NCBI GenBank assembly: GCA_040880405.1
Contig: JBBDIM010000081.1
Span: forward strand, 1-33,697
Reading direction: 5' to 3'
DNA length: 33,697 nucleotides
Source: JBBDIM01 sp040880405
GTDB lineage: Bacteria > Planctomycetota > Planctomycetia > Pirellulales > Pirellulaceae
Made by a program: the position numbers and the translations under genes
The notes under the pieces: generated by a model
Databases searched by the model: none
Seen by the model: only the letters and a program-made list of their open reading frames with translations
Told to the model about the DNA's origin: nothing
Shown here: positions 29,193 to 33,697 of the stretch, one piece after another
Position numbering within the stretch: position 1 is the first letter of the stretch
Layout: each line of letters starts with the position of its first letter

Positions 29193-30323
29193 TTAATACA
29201 CGCCCACGGTCGTCGACGACGCCGTGCCGTGGAACGGGCGGACTCCGCTCACGCCGTCCCAGGGGTATTTGGTGAAGGGCATTTCTCGTTCCCCTTCGTC
29301 CCGTTCCAGGAACCCGGGCACGAAGAACTCCTTGGTGAGCGTGGTGAGCTTCACCCGGCCGGTCTCGCCGTAAGGGACCAACTCCATGGGGTCGTCGAAC
29401 GAGACAACTTCCGTCACGGCCCGAGGCTGCGGGGCGTAGTACGAGATTTTGTAGTTGTCCGCGGCGGTGACCGGTTTGCTACAGGCCAGGCCCATCAGGG
29501 TGTTGCCGTAGGTTGGGGTCATGTAAATGCCGCTCTCTTCCGGCGGGCCGCCGAACAGCTCTTCCACGCAGTATCGCGTCCACTGCGGCGTGAACTCGGT
29601 TCCGCCGGAGAAAATCCCCGTGATGCCGATTTCCGCCAGCGAGGTGCCCCGATCTTCCAGCCCCAGGCAAAGGGCCTCGATCAGCTTGGGCGTGCTGAAC
29701 ATGCACTTCACATCGTGCCCGGCCGTCAGGACGGTGATCGCCTGGTCGATGCAATGTTTCTTGTACTCTTCCAGGTGCTCCATCCAGCCCTTCTTGATCA
29801 ACTTGACGACCCAGCGGGGGTCCAAGTCGATACAGAAGCAGATGCCGCCCCGTTCTTGGGCCAAATGTTCCACCGCCAGACGTAACCGACGGGGGCCGGA
29901 GGGGCCGAGCATCAACCAGTTGCTCCCTGGGGGGAAATACTTTTCCGGAAGGGTCGCGCTGAACAGCGAGTAATCGGTGCGGAAATCGTCGATCGCGATC
30001 CGACTTTTGGGGATGCCGGTGGTGCCGCCGGTCTCGAAGACATAAACCGGCTTATCCGCCAGCCCTTTGGGCACCCAGCGGCGAACCGGGCCACCCCGGA
30101 GCCATTCGTCCTCGAACAGGGGAAACTTTTGCAGGTCCGCGAAGGTTTTCACTTCGGTCAGCGGGTCGAAGCTCAGCTCTTTTTTCTTTTCCAGCCAGAA
30201 GGGGCACCCGGTGGAGTCGTGGAAGTGCCACTGGACCGTCTCGTAGGTGTGCTGGTCGAGCCGCTCCCGGGCGGCCTTCATGCCCGCTTCGATCTCGGGC
30301 GAGAGAGTGTCGTTTGCTGTCAT
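29193..30323 (-). CDS. LuxE/PaaK-like acyl-adenylating enzyme
   Basis: A 376-aa protein of the adenylate-forming superfamily, close in size to LuxE acyl-protein synthetases. The AMP-binding loop is YVFETGGTTGIPKSR (~94-108). LMLGPSGPRRLRLAVEHLAQ, then GITGIFSGGTEFTPQWTRYC, TPTYGNTLMGLA and YGETGRVKLTTLT follow the order of the superfamily. It lacks the extended C-terminal domain of CoA ligases such as PaaK. The expected reaction is ATP-dependent activation of a carboxylic acid for transfer to the adjacent reductase. ATG 30323 has AGG 9 nt upstream; the frame is open to 30452 without support. It is the first gene of the minus-strand block. Confidence 0.82.
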   Translation of the reverse strand: MTANDTLSPEIEAGMKAARERLDQHTYETVQWHFHDSTGCPFWLEKKKELSFDPLTEVKTFADLQKFPLFEDEWLRGGPVRRWVPKGLADKPVYVFETGGTTGIPKSRIAIDDFRTDYSLFSATLPEKYFPPGSNWLMLGPSGPRRLRLAVEHLAQERGGICFCIDLDPRWVVKLIKKGWMEHLEEYKKHCIDQAITVLTAGHDVKCMFSTPKLIEALCLGLEDRGTSLAEIGITGIFSGGTEFTPQWTRYCVEELFGGPPEESGIYMTPTYGNTLMGLACSKPVTAADNYKISYYAPQPRAVTEVVSFDDPMELVPYGETGRVKLTTLTKEFFVPGFLERDEGEREMPFTKYPWDGVSGVRPFHGTASSTTVGVY

Positions 30324-30675
30324 CGGATTGGCCTGACGCGATGGAGTATCGGAAAGAGGGGGAGGGCAAACCGGTCCGCACATCGGCGGAATCATTCTAC
30401 CGGAAATGATGGTACCGTAAAAAACTTGTTCTGACAACCTTTGAGCGATCAAGTAATTTTGGGGCGGTGTTCGCGAGTGGAAAAGGGGTCAGGACTCTTT
30501 TTCATCAGGCGTGTTCTATTGGAGAACGTTTCGCGAAAAAGAGTCCTGACCCCTTTTTCACGGCCCGGCGGTCAAAGATGGGGCCGGGCCTTCAGCCGGA
30601 ACCTGGGACGTTGTCCCAAGCCTGGTATGAAATCGGGCCTCTGGCCCTAAGAGACGACGTTACTTCGCCGGGACC
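30324..30675. other. Intergenic region upstream of the LuxE-like gene
   Basis: No gene is supported. It holds the promoter of the minus-strand operon, the palindromic repeat at 30481-30557 and, from 30585 to 30655, hairpin-forming words common in planctomycete repeats (TGGGACGTTGTCCCA, GGGCCTCTGGCCC). Confidence 0.55.
30481..30557. repeat. REP-like palindrome with GGGGTCAGGACTC arms
   Basis: The outer arms (30481-30503 and 30535-30557) are perfect 23-bp reverse complements containing GGGGTCAGGACTCTTTTTC. Inside, GTTCT and AGAAC form a second small stem. In my experience this sequence recurs in planctomycete genomes as a REP-type palindrome, often alongside IS200-like RAYT transposases; none is in this window. 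Confidence 0.75.
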
Positions 30676-31137
30676 CTATTTGGCCGGAGCGTTGGGCGTG
30701 CCGAGTTGGGCCAGGATTTGGAGCACGCCGTTGAGGTGGGCGATGCGTGGTCCGAAGCGGTCGACGAATTCGCTCAGCATGTAGTCGCTGTCGATCATGT
30801 CCTCGGCGGAATCATCTACTTCGTTGGCCAAGGTATCCAGGAAGTCGGCGTGGACCTTGCTCAGGGCCTCGGCCGCCTTGCGGCACTTGTCGGCCAGTTC
30901 CGGATGGGCCTGCCGCCACGCGGCGAGCTCGGCACCTCTCTGACGCTGGGCTTGGGTCTGCTGCTTGAGCAGTTCTTCCAGCAACGCGGATTGACGTTGC
31001 CCCACCGAAATAAGCTGGCGTAGCAGGGCATCGGTATCGCCGCTAGCAATCTCTTTGCCCTCAATCGGGGCGGAACTACCGGAGGTGACATCAACGTGGG
31101 AAAACAGGGAGGGAAGATCTTTGGGGTCAAGCGTCAT
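30676..31137 (-). CDS. Hypothetical helical protein
   Basis: A 153-aa soluble protein of unknown function. An N-terminal polar region (residues 1-30) is followed by a long helix with coiled-coil character (DALLRQLISVGQRQSALLEE, LLKQQTQAQRQRGAELAAWR). AHPELADKCRKAAEALSKVH and ADFLDTLANEVDDSAEDM follow. The C-terminus is helical (YMLSEFVDRFGPRIAHLNGV). I recall similar proteins with the AWRxxHPELAxxCRxA pattern from planctomycetes. The start ATG 31137 has AAGGAG about 10 nt upstream. It is a single gene divergent from the one at 31371. Confidence 0.75.
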   Translation of the reverse strand: MTLDPKDLPSLFSHVDVTSGSSAPIEGKEIASGDTDALLRQLISVGQRQSALLEELLKQQTQAQRQRGAELAAWRQAHPELADKCRKAAEALSKVHADFLDTLANEVDDSAEDMIDSDYMLSEFVDRFGPRIAHLNGVLQILAQLGTPNAPAK

Positions 31138-31370
31138 CGAAATCGGGCTCCTTGGGTGCGGGTCCTACAGTATAAACGGCTCGGAAACAGGGTGTCGAGC
31201 TTTTCGCGGATAAAAATGACGGCACTGCTACCGGAACACAGTCGTTACCACGGTTAAAGTCGGACTTCTCGAAACACCGATGCTTGGAGTGTGGCGTTAC
31301 GCGTCACGATTGCCCCAACTTGAACCGCACCATCGATCGATCTATCCCATCGGGCGCACCCGGAGAAATT

Positions 31371-32000
31371 ATGTCGGCCCAGAGTGAAAAAAAAATGCCC
31401 ACGTTGGGTTTTCTCACCGTGGTTTCCCACCCGCAAAGCGGGCTGTTCGGGGGACTGTTGGTCTTAAACCTAGCGGGAAGGCCGCTGGAGTTCCACCTGA
31501 CCGCGCCGGTCAAAGCAAACCGAGCCCAGGAGATTTTGTATGGCCCGACCCTTAAACCTTACCTTTATGGCGAGCAAATCGGCGGTGCCCTGCTCGCGAA
31601 GCTAAAAACACCCGCCTTGGCAATCTGTACCGATTGTGCCGACGCGATGTCGGTCCGCGATGTGGCGGACGTGCCGGTGGTGTGGATACCCGCTGAGGAG
31701 GATGAAGCCGCAGCCGAGACAGTTTCCGCAGCGGCTTCTGGATCGGCTTCCGCAGGGGGCGAAACCAACTCCGTCATGCACCGTTTCGATACGGTCCACG
31801 ATCCATTCGCGGCGGCCAATGAACGGCACTGGGTCCACTTCAACCTGAGCGGCCGGGCCGCTTCGGTCCATCAGCGTCATGCCGAGGACCAACGCCAAAT
31901 GGAAAGCCTGTGGCGCGACGCCAACATCGAGATCGACCTATGGGAACCATTCGCCCGAATCCGGGAAGCGATCGACGAAGCCCAAGCGGTCGCGCGGTGA
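31371..32000 (+). CDS. Hypothetical 209-aa protein
   Basis: A 209-aa protein that I do not recognise. The N-terminal ~110 residues are beta-rich and conserved-looking (MPTLGFLTVVSHPQSGLFGG, LLVLNLAGRPLEFHLTAPVK, YGPTLKPYLYGEQIGGALLA), with TDCADAM near residue 87. A V/A/E-rich flexible linker lies near 105-135, followed by a C-terminal helical part (WVHFNLSGRAASVHQRHAED). No signal peptide, so probably cytoplasmic. ATG 31371 has GGAG 6 nt upstream; the frame is open to 31284. A nested palindromic repeat begins 7 nt after its stop codon. The SNF2 helicase gene follows it on the same strand, 268 nt downstream. Confidence 0.75.
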   Translation: MSAQSEKKMPTLGFLTVVSHPQSGLFGGLLVLNLAGRPLEFHLTAPVKANRAQEILYGPTLKPYLYGEQIGGALLAKLKTPALAICTDCADAMSVRDVADVPVVWIPAEEDEAAAETVSAAASGSASAGGETNSVMHRFDTVHDPFAAANERHWVHFNLSGRAASVHQRHAEDQRQMESLWRDANIEIDLWEPFARIREAIDEAQAVAR

Positions 32001-32006
32001 GTGGAA

Positions 32007-32209
32007 GGGGATGAGTTCAATTATAAAGTCAACGGAGCGAAGAGCGGCTAACCGCGGTCCCCATAATTGAACTTATCCCCATTCAAAGGTTGCAGCGAGA
32101 TAAGCGTCGGTCGTGGGGCAGTCGCGTCGGAAAAAGGGGATAAGTTCAATTTCGGTGGCCTCGGCTGGAGCTTCTTGACCACCGACTCTTTGAAATTGAA
32201 CTCATCCCC
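32007..32209. repeat. Nested palindromic repeat, copy B (203 bp)
   Basis: Outer arms begin GGGGATGAGTTCAATTA and end TTGAACTCATCCCC; inner arms include TAATTGAACTTATCCCC and GGGGATAAGTTCAATT. The order is the same as in copy A at 26174-26410, but the arms have more mismatches and the centre differs. The left edge is 6 nt after the stop of the 209-aa hypothetical gene. Confidence 0.78.
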
Positions 32210-32268
32210 GTTTTCTCCCCCCGCTGATTTTGGGAAGACCTATTTTCACTTGTGGAAACCGAGAACGC

Positions 32269-33697
32269 ATGAATCAGCCGCACGTGGCGGAGCAGGGTGA
32301 GACGATCACCGTCGAAAGTTGGAACCTCGCGGTCAAGGCGGAGGTCGCGGCGCTCGGATGGCAAACCGCGCTGACGCGGCCGCCCAGGGTGCAAATCACC
32401 TCGGAGACGATCCGGAGCGAGGCCACGAAGGTCGTCTCGCTGAAATGCAAGCCGAGCAAGGTGCCGGTGAAAAGCTTTGTCTTCCCGGAAGCGCCCGCGT
32501 GGCTGCAGGCGCTGGAAGAGAAAAAGCAAAAGGTGTTGGCGGGGCCTGGCATGGAGGGGACGGCCGATGAGCCGGAGCCGCGCAAGTCGCCCAAAAAGGT
32601 AACGCACATCCGCCCGCCGGGCGATGTGATTAAGCTGCAAGACCGCCTCTACTATCTGCTCCAACCGCCGCTCGAATCGCTGGTGAGTAGCGGGGCGCTG
32701 GAGTTTCCGTTCGAGCCGTTCCCCTACCAGTTTGAAGGGATCGCGTTCCTGTACCCGCGTCATGCCGCGGTGATGGCGGATGAGATGGGGTTGGGCAAGA
32801 CGATGCAGGCGATCTCGGCGATGCGGATGCTGCTGCGTGCCGGCGAAATCCGCAGCGTGCTGTTGATTTGCCCCAAGCCGCTGGTGACCAACTGGAAGCG
32901 GGAGTTTTCCCTCTGGGCACCGGAGATCCCGATCTCGGTGATCGAGGGGGATTCCGCCAAACGGAACTGGCTGTGGCGATCGCAGGAGACGCCGGTCCGG
33001 ATTGCCAACTACGAGATTCTGATGCGCGATCAGGAATTGATCCAAAGTGGCGAGTTGGCGTTCGACTTGGTGATGTTGGACGAGGCCCAGCGGATCAAAA
33101 ACACCGCAAGCACCACGGCCGAGATCGCGCGGAGCATTCCCCGCACGCGAAGCTGGGCCTTAACCGGCACCCCGATCGAAAACAGCACCGACGACCTGGT
33201 GGGAATCTTTGAGTTCTTGGCACCCGGCCTCCTGCAAAAGGGGATGGCGATCAAAGGGATGAGCCAAACCGCCGGGCCATACATCATCCGCCGCACCAAA
33301 GACGTGGTGATGAAGGACATGCCGCCCCGGCTTTACCGCGACGCCGAGGTGTACCTCTCCCCCGCGCAGCAAGAGAGCTACGAGATCGCCGAGAACGAGG
33401 GGATCGTCCGTCTGGAAGGGATGGGCCAAGAGCTGACCGTGCAGCACGTGTTCGAACTGGTCCTACGGCTCAAGCAAATCTGCAACTTCGATCCCGTAAC
33501 CGGCGACAGCAGCAAGATGGAGCAGCTCAAGGCGGACATGGAAGAGGTCGCGGCCAGCGGAAAAAAGGCGATCGTGTTTAGCCAGTGGACGCGAACCATC
33601 GACCACATCCGCAAACACCTGGAGCCGTTCGGCCCGCTCGAATACCACGGCAAAATCCCGACCAAACAGCGCGACGGCGTGATCGACCAATTCAAGC
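32269..33697 (+). CDS. SNF2-family helicase, C-terminus cut by window edge
   Basis: An open frame from ATG 32269 to the window end gives 476 codons plus one base. The N-terminal ~145 residues are an accessory region (NLAVKAEVAALGWQTALTRP, then KVVSLKCKPSKVPVKS). The first RecA-like domain contains FPYQFEGIAFLY (Q motif region), ADEMGLGKTMQAISAM (Walker A), LLICPKPLVTNWKREF (Ia), MLDEAQRIKN (Walker B, DEAQ) and WALTGTPIENSTDDLVGIFE (III). IIRRTKDVVMKDMPPRL is a SNF2 signature. The second RecA domain begins (KKAIVFSQWTRTIDHIRKHL) but is cut off. It would translocate on double-stranded DNA using ATP to remodel protein-DNA complexes. The ribosome site is weak (GAGA). It may be followed outside the window by further genes. 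Confidence 0.9.
   Translation, partial: MNQPHVAEQGETITVESWNLAVKAEVAALGWQTALTRPPRVQITSETIRSEATKVVSLKCKPSKVPVKSFVFPEAPAWLQALEEKKQKVLAGPGMEGTADEPEPRKSPKKVTHIRPPGDVIKLQDRLYYLLQPPLESLVSSGALEFPFEPFPYQFEGIAFLYPRHAAVMADEMGLGKTMQAISAMRMLLRAGEIRSVLLICPKPLVTNWKREFSLWAPEIPISVIEGDSAKRNWLWRSQETPVRIANYEILMRDQELIQSGELAFDLVMLDEAQRIKNTASTTAEIARSIPRTRSWALTGTPIENSTDDLVGIFEFLAPGLLQKGMAIKGMSQTAGPYIIRRTKDVVMKDMPPRLYRDAEVYLSPAQQESYEIAENEGIVRLEGMGQELTVQHVFELVLRLKQICNFDPVTGDSSKMEQLKADMEEVAASGKKAIVFSQWTRTIDHIRKHLEPFGPLEYHGKIPTKQRDGVIDQFK

Noticed and set aside
21918..30323. Bacterial microcompartment or ladderane-type cluster as an explanation of the seven-gene block
   Set aside because: No shell proteins, ketosynthases or acyl carrier proteins are present in the window, so neither label is supported.
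30585..30655. Possible small RNA in the hairpin-rich stretch upstream of the LuxE-like gene
   Set aside because: The words match a common planctomycete repeat style, and no promoter plus terminator pair was found around it.
32146..33045. 299-codon minus-strand open frame opposite the SNF2 gene
   Set aside because: Antisense to the helicase motifs Walker A and B, and its 3' part falls in a palindromic repeat.

Overview
The window looks like chromosomal DNA of a planctomycete, probably of the Pirellula/Rhodopirellula kind. The basis is three DUF1559 prepilin-like proteins, each followed by a small lipoprotein with a carboxypeptidase-regulatory-type fold, a sulfatase with HEAT-like repeats, a DUF1570 metallopeptidase, beta-propeller proteins with signal peptides, GC-rich coding sequence, and many palindromic intergenic repeats. 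No rRNA, tRNA or CRISPR array was seen. Both ends of the window cut genes: a secreted propeller protein at the left (minus strand) and a SNF2-type helicase at the right (plus strand).

Layout. 1-3464: propeller protein, divergent transglutaminase-like gene, an ACAGAG-type inverted repeat, and a DUF433/DUF5615 toxin-antitoxin pair. 3526-6186: a membrane protein, then an AT-richer gene encoding four TerB-like helical repeats, a PH/GRAM-like domain and an HNH nuclease; two copies of a ~140 bp terminal-inverted-repeat element bracket it. 6239-9783: two DUF1559/lipoprotein pairs. 10086-11178: a probably leaderless XRE-cupin regulator, and a 94-aa conserved small protein whose usual HNH nuclease partner is reduced to a 38-codon internally deleted remnant. 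11818-15733: tssK-tssL-tssM of a type VI secretion system, with a half-length TssM, bracketed by two copies of a second repeat family. 16145-19404: DUF1570 metallopeptidase and a third lipoprotein/DUF1559 pair. 19766-21658: sulfatase.

21918-30323 is the most interesting metabolic region: seven genes on the minus strand. In transcription order they are a LuxE-type acyl-adenylating enzyme, a LuxC/ALDH-type reductase, an iron-dependent alcohol dehydrogenase, a secreted PQQ-type propeller, a HemN-like radical SAM enzyme, a GcvH-like lipoyl-carrier protein and a two-cluster ferredoxin. The first three form a plausible carboxylate-to-aldehyde-to-alcohol path. The last three are translationally coupled or nearly so and look like a redox unit. 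No substrate can be read from the sequence.

30676-33697: a planctomycete-type hypothetical protein, a 209-aa hypothetical protein, and the SNF2 helicase. Several repeat elements sit within a few bases of stop codons, so they may act as transcript ends as well as mobile or REP-like sequences. The sequence was read by eye; domain names rest on motif and pattern recognition, not on a search.
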